DNA of 64,000 bases from CAILZL01 sp050248275. GTDB taxonomy: Bacteria; Pseudomonadota; Gammaproteobacteria; Steroidobacterales; Steroidobacteraceae. How positions within the stretch are numbered: position 1 is the stretch's first letter; every line of letters starts with the position of its first letter. The position numbers were made by a program, and so were the translations under genes. The stretch is taken from assembly GCA_050248275.1 (NCBI GenBank), contig JBFWSR010000003.1, positions 1-64,000 on the forward strand, given 5' to 3'. A model generated the notes under the pieces. The model searched no databases. It was not told the origin of the DNA and saw nothing but the letters and a program-made list of their open reading frames with translations. Below, piece after piece: positions 1 to 7,372 of the stretch.

Positions 1-21
1 AGAGAGGTAAGGCATTGCTGA

Positions 22-1137
22 CTACTTGGCTGCCCTGCGGGTCTTGACTGCCTTGCTCAGCACATCCAGTACGGACAGGGAATCTTCCCAGCCGATGCAG
101 GCGTCGGTAATGCTCTGTCCATAAACCAGCTTCGAGGGATCGTCCTTGCCGGCGCTGAATTTTTGCGTGCCGGCTTTGAGGTGACTTTCCACCATCACGC
201 CGAAGATGCGCTGCGAGCCGTTGCTGATCTGTGCGGCGATGTCGCGCGCCACATCGATCTGCTTTTCGTGCTGCTTGTTGCTGTTGGCATGCGAACAATC
301 CACCATCAGGCGCGGCGTCAGCTTGGCGATTTCCAGATCCTTGCAGGCCGCTGCCACGCTGGCGGCATCGTAGTTGGGCTGCTTGCCGCCGCGCAGGATG
401 ACATGACAGTCCTGATTGCCGTTGGTGGCGACAATGGCCACCTGGCCGTTCTTGTGCACGCCGAGAAAATGATGCGGGCGCGCTGCGGACTGGATGGCGT
501 CGGTGGCGATGCGGATGTTGCCGTCGGTACCGTTCTTGAAACCGATGGGCGCCGATATGCCCGAGGCCAGTTCGCGATGTACCTGGCTTTCGGTGGTGCG
601 TGCGCCGATGGCGCCCCAGCTGATCAGGTCGCCGATGTACTGGGGCGAAATGGTGTCGAGAAATTCGCCGCCGGCAGGCAGGCCCAGCTTGTTGATGTCG
701 GACAGCAGCTGACGCGCGATGCGCAGGCCTTCGTCGATGCGATAGGTCTCATCCAGGCCGGGGTCGTTGATCAGTCCTTTCCAGCCTACCGTGGTACGCG
801 GTTTCTCAAAATAAACGCGCATCACCACTTCCAGCGTGTCGGCATATTGCTCGCGCTGGGCGCGCAGTTTGTGCGCGTAATCCATCGCGGCAATGGGGTC
901 GTGAATGGAGCAGGGACCGATCACCACCAGCAGCCGGTCGTCCTGGCCATTCATGATGCGGCGGATGCGCTGGCGGGTGTCGGTGATGAGCGTTTCCACG
1001 GCAGTGCCGCGGATGGGAAAGAAACGCACCAGGTGCTCGGGTGGTGGCAAGGGTCGTATCTCTTTGACTCGTTCGTCGTCAGTTCGTCCGGTCTTGTCCG
1101 GTGCAAACCAACCCTCGTTGCTGGTGGCAGTGGTCAT
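22..1137 (-). CDS. aroG: 3-deoxy-7-phosphoheptulonate (DAHP) synthase, class I
   Basis: Cytoplasmic enzyme of the first committed shikimate step: phosphoenolpyruvate plus erythrose 4-phosphate give DAHP. The 371-residue product has the class I signatures VIGPCSIHDP, RVYFEKPRTTVGWKG, GAIGARTTESQ, GFKNGTDG and VDCSHANSNK, and its length suits the AroF/AroG/AroH family. The start is the ATG at 1137, preceded by a GAGGAA ribosome site; an upstream in-frame extension to 1242 is Arg-rich, unlike the family, and lies in the leader repeats. The gene sits about 200 bp behind a leader peptide and terminator rich in Tyr and Phe codons, so attenuation by aromatic amino acids is expected. Whether the enzyme is Phe-, Tyr- or Trp-sensitive cannot be read with certainty, so the symbol is tentative. 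Confidence 0.95.
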   Translation of the reverse strand: MTTATSNEGWFAPDKTGRTDDERVKEIRPLPPPEHLVRFFPIRGTAVETLITDTRQRIRRIMNGQDDRLLVVIGPCSIHDPIAAMDYAHKLRAQREQYADTLEVVMRVYFEKPRTTVGWKGLINDPGLDETYRIDEGLRIARQLLSDINKLGLPAGGEFLDTISPQYIGDLISWGAIGARTTESQVHRELASGISAPIGFKNGTDGNIRIATDAIQSAARPHHFLGVHKNGQVAIVATNGNQDCHVILRGGKQPNYDAASVAAACKDLEIAKLTPRLMVDCSHANSNKQHEKQIDVARDIAAQISNGSQRIFGVMVESHLKAGTQKFSAGKDDPSKLVYGQSITDACIGWEDSLSVLDVLSKAVKTRRAAK

Positions 1138-1177
1138 GCTGAATTCCTCGATTAACTTCTTACAAATCTGATACAGG

Positions 1178-1278
1178 CTGCTCCTGCGCATCCTGCGCCC
1201 GCGGCATTCGTACATCCCTGTACATCCGCTGCTCCCGCACATCCTGTGCTTCGCAGCATTCGTACATCCGTGTACAGC
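1178..1278. repeat. Two tandem imperfect copies of a ~51-bp repeat in the aroG leader
   Basis: Positions 1178-1228 and 1229-1278 are imperfect copies of one unit. Each starts CTGCTCC, has a CGCATCCTG- or CACATCCTG-like core, then GCATTCGTACATCC and a second GTACA. They lie between the attenuator terminator and the aroG start, so they would be in the 5' untranslated part of the read-through mRNA. The unit is G+C-rich with internal short palindromes (TGTAC-type). It looks like an intergenic repeat that has duplicated; no coding or regulatory role is shown. Confidence 0.75.
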
Positions 1279-1311
1279 AAAAAAAACCGCCGGTTTTGAG
1301 GCCGGCGGTTT
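1279..1311 (-). terminator. Attenuator terminator upstream of aroG
   Basis: On the minus strand a perfect 10-bp stem (AAACCGCCGG at 1311-1302, CCGGCGGTTT at 1293-1284) closes an 8-nt loop and is followed by eight consecutive U residues (1286-1279). It starts 25 nt after the stop codon of the Tyr/Phe-rich leader peptide and stands before aroG, the arrangement of a transcription attenuator. The 5' arm can alternatively pair with a CCGGCGG copy at 1361-1355 inside the leader coding sequence. Confidence 0.9.
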
Positions 1312-1335
1312 GGTGATTCGATGCGTTTCTACAGG

Positions 1336-1410
1336 CTACGCGCTCGTCTCTCCCCCGCCGGTACGGTTCGAGAACCAGAAGTAGCCATAAAAATAAGAAA
1401 TGTAATGCAT
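1336..1410 (-). CDS. Aromatic amino acid leader peptide (attenuator of the DAHP synthase gene)
   Basis: A 24-codon reading frame from ATG at 1410 to TAG at 1336 encodes a peptide with the run YISYFYGYFWF: four Tyr, three Phe and one Trp within codons 3-13, then a polar Arg/Gly/Glu tail. It lies directly upstream of an intrinsic terminator (1279-1311) and the DAHP synthase gene. By analogy with the pheA and trp leaders, ribosome stalling at these codons when aromatic aminoacyl-tRNA is scarce should free the leader segment 1361-1355 (CCGGCGG) to pair with 1308-1302 (CCGCCGG) and block the terminator. No clear Shine-Dalgarno sequence is seen. A TTGACG/TAGGCT-like promoter (19-bp spacer) ends 6 nt before the ATG, so translation may be leaderless. 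Confidence 0.88.
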   Translation of the reverse strand: MHYISYFYGYFWFSNRTGGGETSA

Positions 1411-1468
1411 GGGTGGAGCCTAGCACGGCGCAGGGCCGTGGCGTCAAGCATGAAGCGACCTGATGGAG

Positions 1469-2266
1469 CTAGATGTCCAGCGTGATGCTCACCGGACAAT
1501 GATCGCTGCCCATCACATCTGCATGAATCTCGGCAGCCTTCACGTTACTTCTTAACTGTGGCGACACCAGCACGTAATCGATTCTCCAGCCAATGTTCCG
1601 TGCCCGTGAATTGGCGAAATGGCTCCACCATGTGTAATGCCCGTTGCCTTCCTTGAACAGGCGCAGCGTGTCGACAAAACCGGCGTCCACGAAATTCTGA
1701 AATCCCTCGCGCTCTTCGTCGGTGAAGCCTTTCTTGCCGCGATTGGGTTTCGGGTTGGCGAGGTCAAGCTCGGTGTGGGCGACGTTGAGGTCGCCGCAGA
1801 AGATCACCGGCTTCTTTTTCTCCAGTTGCTTACAGTAGGCCAGAAAGGCCGGGTCCCAATGCTGATGACGCAACGCGAGACGACTGAGATCGTCCTTGGC
1901 ATTGGGTGTGTATACCGTTACCACATAAAACTTGTCGAACTCCGCCGTAATCACCCGGCCTTCATCGGCGCTGTCGCGTTCCAGTTCATCGGCAAACTTG
2001 AAACGTTTGGCGAAGTCATGAGGGAAACCGTTAATGACTTGAATGGGTTCTTGCTTTGTGAAAATGGCCGTGCCCGAATAGCCTTTCTTGATGGCTGAAT
2101 TCCAGTATTCGTGATAGCCGGGCAAATCCACTTCCACCTGCCCGCGTTCCGCCTTGGTTTCCTGCAGGCAGAGAATATCGGGCCGATGCGCTTCCAGAAA
2201 CGGATAGAAATTGTTCTTCTTCAACACGGCGCGAATGCCGTTGACGTTCCAGGAATAGATTTTCAT
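1469..2266 (-). CDS. Exodeoxyribonuclease III, ExoA type (first of two paralogues)
   Basis: AP endonuclease/3'-5' exonuclease of base-excision repair, 265 residues, spanning the whole endonuclease/exonuclease/phosphatase fold. Visible signatures are the N-terminal KIYSWNVNGIRA, the metal ligand in LCLQETK, GDLNVAHTELDL (Asp/Asn catalytic pair), a Tyr/Trp-rich HYTWWSH and the terminal SDHCPV motif with the catalytic Asp-His. It resembles the Bacillus ExoA/eukaryotic APE1 branch more than E. coli XthA; a second gene of the E. coli type lies at 32546-33310. It is transcribed in the same direction as the downstream aroG leader, but that leader probably has its own promoter. Confidence 0.93.
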   Translation of the reverse strand: MKIYSWNVNGIRAVLKKNNFYPFLEAHRPDILCLQETKAERGQVEVDLPGYHEYWNSAIKKGYSGTAIFTKQEPIQVINGFPHDFAKRFKFADELERDSADEGRVITAEFDKFYVVTVYTPNAKDDLSRLALRHQHWDPAFLAYCKQLEKKKPVIFCGDLNVAHTELDLANPKPNRGKKGFTDEEREGFQNFVDAGFVDTLRLFKEGNGHYTWWSHFANSRARNIGWRIDYVLVSPQLRSNVKAAEIHADVMGSDHCPVSITLDI

Positions 2267-2489
2267 TCACACATTACTCATGGCTGTTGAGATGATCAGT
2301 GGTTTTGAGAAATTTACAAAAGGGGACAGTACCTGCGTATTGCTCAGGACGGCAATGATTTTACTGTGCCTCCCCGTAACTTTTAGGCATTCCGCTTTTG
2401 ATTCCAAGGGGGCTTACCCACCATGGAGGTTTTGTTTTACAGTGAGCGTCCGGGTTCTCAATTTAAGGAAAAATGCTCGGGAGACAAGC

Positions 2490-3179
2490 ATGAAAAAATA
2501 TGGCGCGGAAATTTTCGGGACTTTCTGGCTGGTGCTGGGCGGTTGCGGCAGCGCCGTGCTGGCGGCGGCGTTTCCCCAGGTGGGCATCGGCCTGCTGGGA
2601 GTATCGCTGGCGTTTGGTCTGACGGTGCTCACCATGGCGTATGCGATCGGTCATATCTCCGGTTGTCATCTGAATCCGGCAGTGTCGGTGGGTCTGTGGG
2701 CTGGCGGCCGTTTTCCGGCCAGCCAATTACTGCCTTACATCCTTGCGCAGGTATTGGGTGGCATTGTCGCGGGTGGAGTGCTGTATCTCATTGCCAGCGG
2801 CAAGGCAGGCTTTGATGTGACGGCGGGATTTGCTGCCAACGGTTACGGCGAACATTCACCGGGCGGTTATTTGCTGCAGGCGGCGTTGATTTGCGAAGTG
2901 GTGATGACCGCCATGTTCCTGATCGTAATTCTGGGTTCTACGGACAAGCGTGCGCCACAGGGTTTTGCGCCGGTGGCCATTGGTCTGTGCCTGACACTGA
3001 TTCACCTGATCAGCATTCCGGTCACCAATACTTCGGTGAATCCCGCGCGCAGCACCGGCGTGGCGATATTCGTCGGTGATTGGGCAGTCTCGCAGCTGTG
3101 GCTGTTCTGGTTGGCGCCGATTGCCGGGGCGTTGCTGGGCGCGGTCATCTATCGCTTTATCGGTAGTATTGAAGAATAA
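2490..3179 (+). CDS. aqpZ: Aquaporin Z-type water channel
   Basis: Inner-membrane water channel of the MIP family, 229 residues, the usual AqpZ length. The two pore half-helices carry the NPA boxes as HLNPAVS and SVNPARSTG, and six hydrophobic segments flank them; the family start KKYGAEIFGTFWLV is intact. The ATG at 2490 follows GGGAGA, while the in-frame stretch back to 2280 has no family similarity. Upstream 2267-2489 holds only non-coding sequence. The gene is monocistronic and converges on the DUF971 gene, with a hairpin between them. Confidence 0.95.
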   Translation: MKKYGAEIFGTFWLVLGGCGSAVLAAAFPQVGIGLLGVSLAFGLTVLTMAYAIGHISGCHLNPAVSVGLWAGGRFPASQLLPYILAQVLGGIVAGGVLYLIASGKAGFDVTAGFAANGYGEHSPGGYLLQAALICEVVMTAMFLIVILGSTDKRAPQGFAPVAIGLCLTLIHLISIPVTNTSVNPARSTGVAIFVGDWAVSQLWLFWLAPIAGALLGAVIYRFIGSIEE

Positions 3180-3201
3180 CAGTGACTGACGCGCTTTGAG
3201 T

Positions 3202-3229
3202 AGTGGTGCCCGTTATCGCGGGCATCACT
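3202..3229. terminator. Hairpin between the convergent aqpZ and DUF971 genes
   Basis: TGCCCG/CGGGCA with a 6-nt loop is extended by AGTG/CACT and a G-T pair to an 11-bp stem. It lies in the 50-bp gap between convergent genes and could serve both strands, but there is no U-run on either side, so function as an intrinsic terminator is uncertain. Confidence 0.5.
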
Positions 3230-3589
3230 TCAGACTGAGGTGGGATAGGGAATCCCCAGGTCCTTGAGCCGGTCCAGATACTGCTGCCATTTCTGTTCGT
3301 GAGTGCGGCCCAGTTCCTGCAAATAATCCCAAGTATACAAACCGGAATCATGGCCGTCATCGAAGATCAGCCGCAATGCATACTGGCCGGTGGGTTCAAC
3401 AGCCTTGATCATCACGGCGTGCTTGCCCAGTTGCAGGGTTTCCTGTCCCGGTCCATGACCGCGTACTTCGGCCGAGGGTGAGTACACGCGCAGATATTCA
3501 AAGGGCAATTCATAGCTGGTGCCATCATCGAAATTGATGGCCAGCAGACGGGATTGCGTGCGCAGTTTGATGACAGTGGGATGGGGCAT
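3230..3589 (-). CDS. DUF971 (gamma-butyrobetaine hydroxylase-like N-terminal domain) protein
   Basis: Small 119-residue protein consisting of one DUF971 domain: INFDDGTSYELPFEYLRVYSPSAE near the N-terminus and DDGHDSGLYTWDYLQELG in the C-terminal half. This domain is the N-terminal part of gamma-butyrobetaine hydroxylase and occurs alone in many proteobacteria, commonly next to hslU as here. Its biochemical role in the stand-alone form is not established. It is the last gene of the dapF-to-hslU run, 80 bp after hslU, and probably cotranscribed. Confidence 0.88.
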   Translation of the reverse strand: MPHPTVIKLRTQSRLLAINFDDGTSYELPFEYLRVYSPSAEVRGHGPGQETLQLGKHAVMIKAVEPTGQYALRLIFDDGHDSGLYTWDYLQELGRTHEQKWQQYLDRLKDLGIPYPTSV

Positions 3590-3669
3590 GTGTGGAAGGT
3601 CAGGCGGCAGACGATAGGCTACAGGTCAAACAGAAAAGCAGTGAGTTCAGAGTCTACAGCCTTCTGCCT

Positions 3670-5007
3670 TTACAAGATGTACCGTGACAAATCCTCGTTC
3701 TTTGCCAGCTCGCTTAGATGGCGGTCCACGTAGGAGGCATCGACGGTGATGTTTGCACCGCTCTTGTCCGCAGCGTCGAATGACAGCGTTTCCAGCAGCC
3801 GTTCCATTACAGTATGCAGACGGCGTGCGCCAATATTTTCGGTGCGTTCATTCACCTGAAAGGCTACTTCAGCCAACCGGCGTACGGCGTCCGTTGTGAA
3901 CTGGACATGCACGCCTTCGGTGGCCAGCAGGGCCTGATACTGCGTGCATAGCGAAGCGTTCGGTTCAGTGAGAATGCGCACGAAGTCATCGACCTTGAGC
4001 GCTTCCAGTTCCACACGAATGGGAAAGCGGCCCTGCAGTTCGGGAATCAAGTCCGATGGCTTGGAAACATGGAATGCGCCTGAAGCGATAAACAGGATGT
4101 GATCGGTCTTGACCATGCCGTACTTGGTATTGACGGTGCTGCCTTCGACCAGCGGCAGCAGGTCGCGTTGCACGCCTTCGCGCGATACATCGGCACCACT
4201 GGTTTCCTGGCGGCGGGCGATCTTGTCGATTTCATCAATGAACACAATGCCGTTCTGTTCGGCATTTGCCAGCGCACTCAGTTTGAGTTCTTCTTCATTG
4301 ATGAGCTTGGCCGCTTCGTCATCGGTGAGCAGCTTGCAGGCTTCACGCACTTTGAGTTTGCGTGTCTTGCTGCGGGCGCCGCCCAGATTCTGGAACATGC
4401 CCTGCAGTTGTTGCGATAGTTCTTCCATGCCGGGCGGCGCCATGATTTCCATGCTGACCGGCAGGGCGCGGGTTTCGATCTCGATTTCCTTGTCGTCGAG
4501 CTGGCCTTCGCGCAGCATCTTGCGGAATTTCTGACGCGTTTCCTGATCGCGCGGTTGCTCGTCGGGCTGATCGGTAAAACCCATGCCGCGAGGTCGTGGC
4601 AGCAGCGCATCCAGTACGCGTTCTTCGGCGGCATCCATGGCGCGTGGACGCACCTTGCTCATTTCTGCTTCGCGGGTGAGCTTGACCGACACATCCATCA
4701 GATCCTTGATGATGGAATCCACTTCGCGGCCCACATAACCCACTTCGGTGAACTTGGTGGCTTCCACCTTGATGAAGGGTGCATGCGCCAGTCTGGCCAG
4801 ACGGCGTGCAATCTCGGTCTTGCCCACGCCCGTGGGGCCGATCATGAGAATGTTCTTGGGTGTGATTTCCTGGCGCAGTGGTTCAGGCACCTGCATGCGT
4901 CGCCAGCGATTGCGTAGCGCGATGGCTACCGCGCGCTTGGCGTTGTGCTGGCCGACAATATGCTGGTCGAGTTCCTGGACGATTTCACGAGGGGTCATGG
5001 AGGACAT
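3670..5007 (-). CDS. hslU: ATP-dependent protease ATPase subunit HslU
   Basis: AAA+ unfoldase that feeds substrates to the HslV peptidase. The 445-residue protein has the N-terminal TPREIVQELDQHIVGQ, Walker A GPTGVGKTEIARRLA, the pore-loop region KFTEVGYVGREVD, Walker B IVFIDEIDKIA, a sensor region after VKTDHILFIASGAF and the C-terminal LSRYIL tail that docks into HslV. The intermediate domain (about residues 110-240) is complete. ATG at 5007 matches the family start (MSSMTPREIV); another ATG at 5040 would add 11 residues. It follows hslV by 82 bp, and that gap contains a palindromic repeat. Confidence 0.96.
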   Translation of the reverse strand: MSSMTPREIVQELDQHIVGQHNAKRAVAIALRNRWRRMQVPEPLRQEITPKNILMIGPTGVGKTEIARRLARLAHAPFIKVEATKFTEVGYVGREVDSIIKDLMDVSVKLTREAEMSKVRPRAMDAAEERVLDALLPRPRGMGFTDQPDEQPRDQETRQKFRKMLREGQLDDKEIEIETRALPVSMEIMAPPGMEELSQQLQGMFQNLGGARSKTRKLKVREACKLLTDDEAAKLINEEELKLSALANAEQNGIVFIDEIDKIARRQETSGADVSREGVQRDLLPLVEGSTVNTKYGMVKTDHILFIASGAFHVSKPSDLIPELQGRFPIRVELEALKVDDFVRILTEPNASLCTQYQALLATEGVHVQFTTDAVRRLAEVAFQVNERTENIGARRLHTVMERLLETLSFDAADKSGANITVDASYVDRHLSELAKNEDLSRYIL

Positions 5008-5053
5008 AGGTAAACCGGGTGAGTTTGATTGGTTGCGCATAGGCCAGGTGATT

Positions 5054-5093
5054 CACCCGGCATTCATTGGGGAGGATGTGGCATCCACCCTAC
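5054..5093. repeat. Palindromic intergenic repeat, copy 1 (hslV-hslU gap)
   Basis: The sequence reads CACCCGGCAT, a short spacer, GGATG, two bases, GCATCCACCCTAC. The same skeleton is found at 43320-43357 and, shortened, near 42517-42540. GGATG/CATCC forms a small hairpin. It sits in the 82-bp gap between hslV and hslU, just downstream of the hslV stop, so it would be within the operon mRNA. Confidence 0.6.
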
Positions 5094-5647
5094 GAGAGTG
5101 TTTCAATCGTCAGATTGCGATTGGTATAGATGCAGATGTCGGCGGCAATGTTCAATGAACGTTCGACAATGCCGGTGGCATCCAACTCGGTGTTCTGCAA
5201 CAACGCCCGTGCGGCGGCCAGTGCGTAGGAACCGCCTGAGCCAATCGCCATGAGGTCGTCCTGCGGTTCGATGACATCGCCGTTGCCGGAGATGATGTAC
5301 AGGCTTTGGGTGTCGGCGACGCTGAGCAGGGCTTCCAGCCGGCGCAGGGCGCGATCGCCGCGCCAGTCCTTGGCTAGTTCAATGGCCGCACGAGTGAGGT
5401 TGCCATACTGCTGCAGCTTGGCTTCAAAACGTTCAAACAGGGTAAAGGCATCGGCGGTGCCGCCGGCAAAGCCTGCGAGCACCTTGCCGTCGTACAGACG
5501 ACGCACCTTGCGCGCATTGCCTTTCATCACGGTGTTGCCGAGCGTCACCTGGCCATCGCCGCCAATGGCGACCACGCCATGGCGACGCACAGTGAGAATG
5601 GTGGTGCCGTGGAATTGAATGGCGCTATCGGCTGCGTGTGATGACAT
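5090..5647 (-). CDS. hslV: ATP-dependent protease subunit HslV
   Basis: Proteasome-like N-terminal threonine peptidase that forms the HslVU protease with HslU. The 185-residue product carries a short propeptide (MSSHAADSAIQFHG) before the catalytic TTILTVRR; processing after Gly14 would expose the active Thr. The core motifs GDGQVTLGNTVMKGNARKVR, AGFAGGTADAFTLFERFE, DDLMAIGSGGSYALAAARAL and ICIYTNRN are all present. E. coli HslV has only Met before this Thr, but longer propeptides with FHATT or FHGTT occur in other proteobacteria. The ATG at 5647 is preferred over an upstream one at 5695. It lies 60 bp after xerC. Confidence 0.96.
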   Translation of the reverse strand: MSSHAADSAIQFHGTTILTVRRHGVVAIGGDGQVTLGNTVMKGNARKVRRLYDGKVLAGFAGGTADAFTLFERFEAKLQQYGNLTRAAIELAKDWRGDRALRRLEALLSVADTQSLYIISGNGDVIEPQDDLMAIGSGGSYALAAARALLQNTELDATGIVERSLNIAADICIYTNRNLTIETLS

Positions 5648-5707
5648 ATGCTTCAGTTCTAACCGGGTTGCATGGGTGCCTGAATCGGCAAGCAAATCAA
5701 ACTCTGC

Positions 5708-6610
5708 TCAAGGCTTGCGGCGCGCACGCGGATGCGCCGCATCATATATTTTGGCGAGGTGCTGGAAATCAAGGTGGGTGTATACCTGCGTGGTGGAAAT
5801 ATTGGCATGGCCCAGCAGTTCCTGCACCCCGCGCAGATCCTGGCTGGATTCCAGCAGATGCGAGGCAAAGGAATGGCGGAACATGTGCGGGTGTACATGC
5901 TGACCCAGGCCCTGCTTTTTGGCCCAGTTCGCCACGCGCAATTGAATGGCGCGCGGTGTCAGACGTTTGCCTTGCCGGCTGACAAATACGGCGTCGGCAT
6001 CCTGCAAGGTGATAAAACTGCGTTCCTGCAACCAGTGATGCAGCGCGGTGATGGCGAAGCGGCCGATGGGCAGCACGCGCATCTTGTTGCCCTTGCCCAG
6101 CACGCGCACGGTGCGGTCGGTCAGATCGAGATCGGACAGATTCAAGCCCACCAGTTCGGCCAGGCGCAGGCCGCTGGAATAAAACAACTCCATGATGGCC
6201 TTGTCGCGCTTGTCCAGTTCGGCATCGGCGCGAAACGCCAGCAAACGCGACATCTGATCGGCGTCAATGGTTATTGGCAGGCGTTTGGGTGCCTTGGGCG
6301 CACGCACTTCCAGCGCCGGATTGGTTTGCAACTGCACTTCGCGGATCAGATAGTTGAAGAAGGTGCGCAGCGAGGACAGGCGTCGCTGAATGCTGCGTGC
6401 GCCGATGCCGCGCCGATGTTCGGCTGCGGCAAACTGGCGGATGTGCTGGTTGTCAATCTCCCGCCAGTCGGTCAGTCCCTGCTTGTCGCAATAAACGGCG
6501 AACTCGTCCAGGTCATGTTGATAAGCGGCTGCGGTGTGCGCCGACAGGCGCCGTTCGCTGTTGAGATGCGCGATGAAGCGCTGCATCCAGTCCTGTGCGG
6601 AATCGTTCAT
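5708..6610 (-). CDS. xerC: Site-specific tyrosine recombinase XerC
   Basis: Chromosome-dimer resolvase acting with XerD at dif. The 300-residue protein has the SAM-like N-terminal DNA-binding domain (about residues 1-90) and the catalytic domain with Arg in SSGLRLAELVGL, the His/Arg pair in HPHMFRHSFASHLL, the second His in LLGHANISTTQVY and the nucleophilic Tyr in that last motif. The ATG at 6610 gives the usual family start; a GTG two codons upstream is also possible. Its position after DUF484 and dapF is the conserved gammaproteobacterial arrangement and separates it from phage integrases. Confidence 0.95.
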   Translation of the reverse strand: MNDSAQDWMQRFIAHLNSERRLSAHTAAAYQHDLDEFAVYCDKQGLTDWREIDNQHIRQFAAAEHRRGIGARSIQRRLSSLRTFFNYLIREVQLQTNPALEVRAPKAPKRLPITIDADQMSRLLAFRADAELDKRDKAIMELFYSSGLRLAELVGLNLSDLDLTDRTVRVLGKGNKMRVLPIGRFAITALHHWLQERSFITLQDADAVFVSRQGKRLTPRAIQLRVANWAKKQGLGQHVHPHMFRHSFASHLLESSQDLRGVQELLGHANISTTQVYTHLDFQHLAKIYDAAHPRARRKP

Positions 6611-6622
6611 CCGCACGGCTGA

Positions 6623-7330
6623 TCACAGCGCTCCCACTGCGGCACTGACCAGCTCGCCAATGCGAGTGAGGAAGTCCGTGCTCATGCTCGACTGGAAACG
6701 TTCGGTTTCGTTGCTGCCGATGGCCAGCAGGCCGTACTCGGCGCCTTCGCCGAGCGGCACCAGCGCGGCCGAGCCAATCTCGGGTGCGTCATTGCCGAAC
6801 AGATATTCGCGCTGGGTATCGCGAATCTGGCCGCAACGAGGCTTGTTGGATTCGAAGAATGTTTCGAAGGGTTTGAGTTCGCCGGCGCCGCGATCAATCA
6901 GGCGCAGATGCCGGGTCATCAGCCGCGACAGTTCCGGCACATCGCTGCGCAGACATACCATCAGCCAGTGCGAAGCGCCGAAGTCTTCGCGCAGCGAGGC
7001 CTCCAGTGCTTCGAATACCTGTGCTGCGCCATGTGCGCCCACCAGGCGGCAGGCCAGACGGTGAATCTTGGTGGACAGCGCATCGTTGGACTGGGCAATG
7101 CTGACGAACTCGTGAATCTTGGCTTCCAGCTGCTGGTTTTTGTCGCGCAGCGCCTGTACCTGACGCTCCACCAGGGAGATGGTGGCTTCGCCGCGCTCAT
7201 GCGGAATGCGCAGCCGGGTGAGCACGCCGGAGTGACGTTCAAAGAAATCCGGATGGCGCAGCAGATAGTCCACCAGGACTTCTTCGGAGACAGCAGCCAT
7301 ATCCAGTTCGCGGGCAGTGGTTTTTGTCAT
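6623..7330 (-). CDS. DUF484 family protein (GAF-like)
   Basis: Protein of 235 residues with the family's N-terminal VLVDYLLRHPDFFERHSGVLTRLRIPH, followed by a coiled-coil segment (SLVERQVQALRDKNQQLEAKI) and a GAF-like domain from about residue 85 ending in the conserved LTRIGELVSAAV. DUF484 genes are typically placed between dapF and xerC, as here. The molecular function is unknown. The stop codon is 12 bp before the xerC ATG and the start is 42 bp after dapF, so the three are very likely cotranscribed. Confidence 0.92.
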   Translation of the reverse strand: MTKTTARELDMAAVSEEVLVDYLLRHPDFFERHSGVLTRLRIPHERGEATISLVERQVQALRDKNQQLEAKIHEFVSIAQSNDALSTKIHRLACRLVGAHGAAQVFEALEASLREDFGASHWLMVCLRSDVPELSRLMTRHLRLIDRGAGELKPFETFFESNKPRCGQIRDTQREYLFGNDAPEIGSAALVPLGEGAEYGLLAIGSNETERFQSSMSTDFLTRIGELVSAAVGAL

Positions 7331-7372
7331 TGGTTGGTCGGCGTAAGCCGCCTCGGTAGCAAGACTGTAAAT

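Noticed and set aside
163..1155. Open frame of 330 codons on the plus strand
   Set aside because: Antisense to the DAHP synthase gene, which has all family motifs; long shadow frames are common in G+C-rich DNA.
2280..2489. In-frame N-terminal extension of the aquaporin
   Set aside because: The 70 codons show no family match and a proper ribosome site precedes the ATG at 2490.
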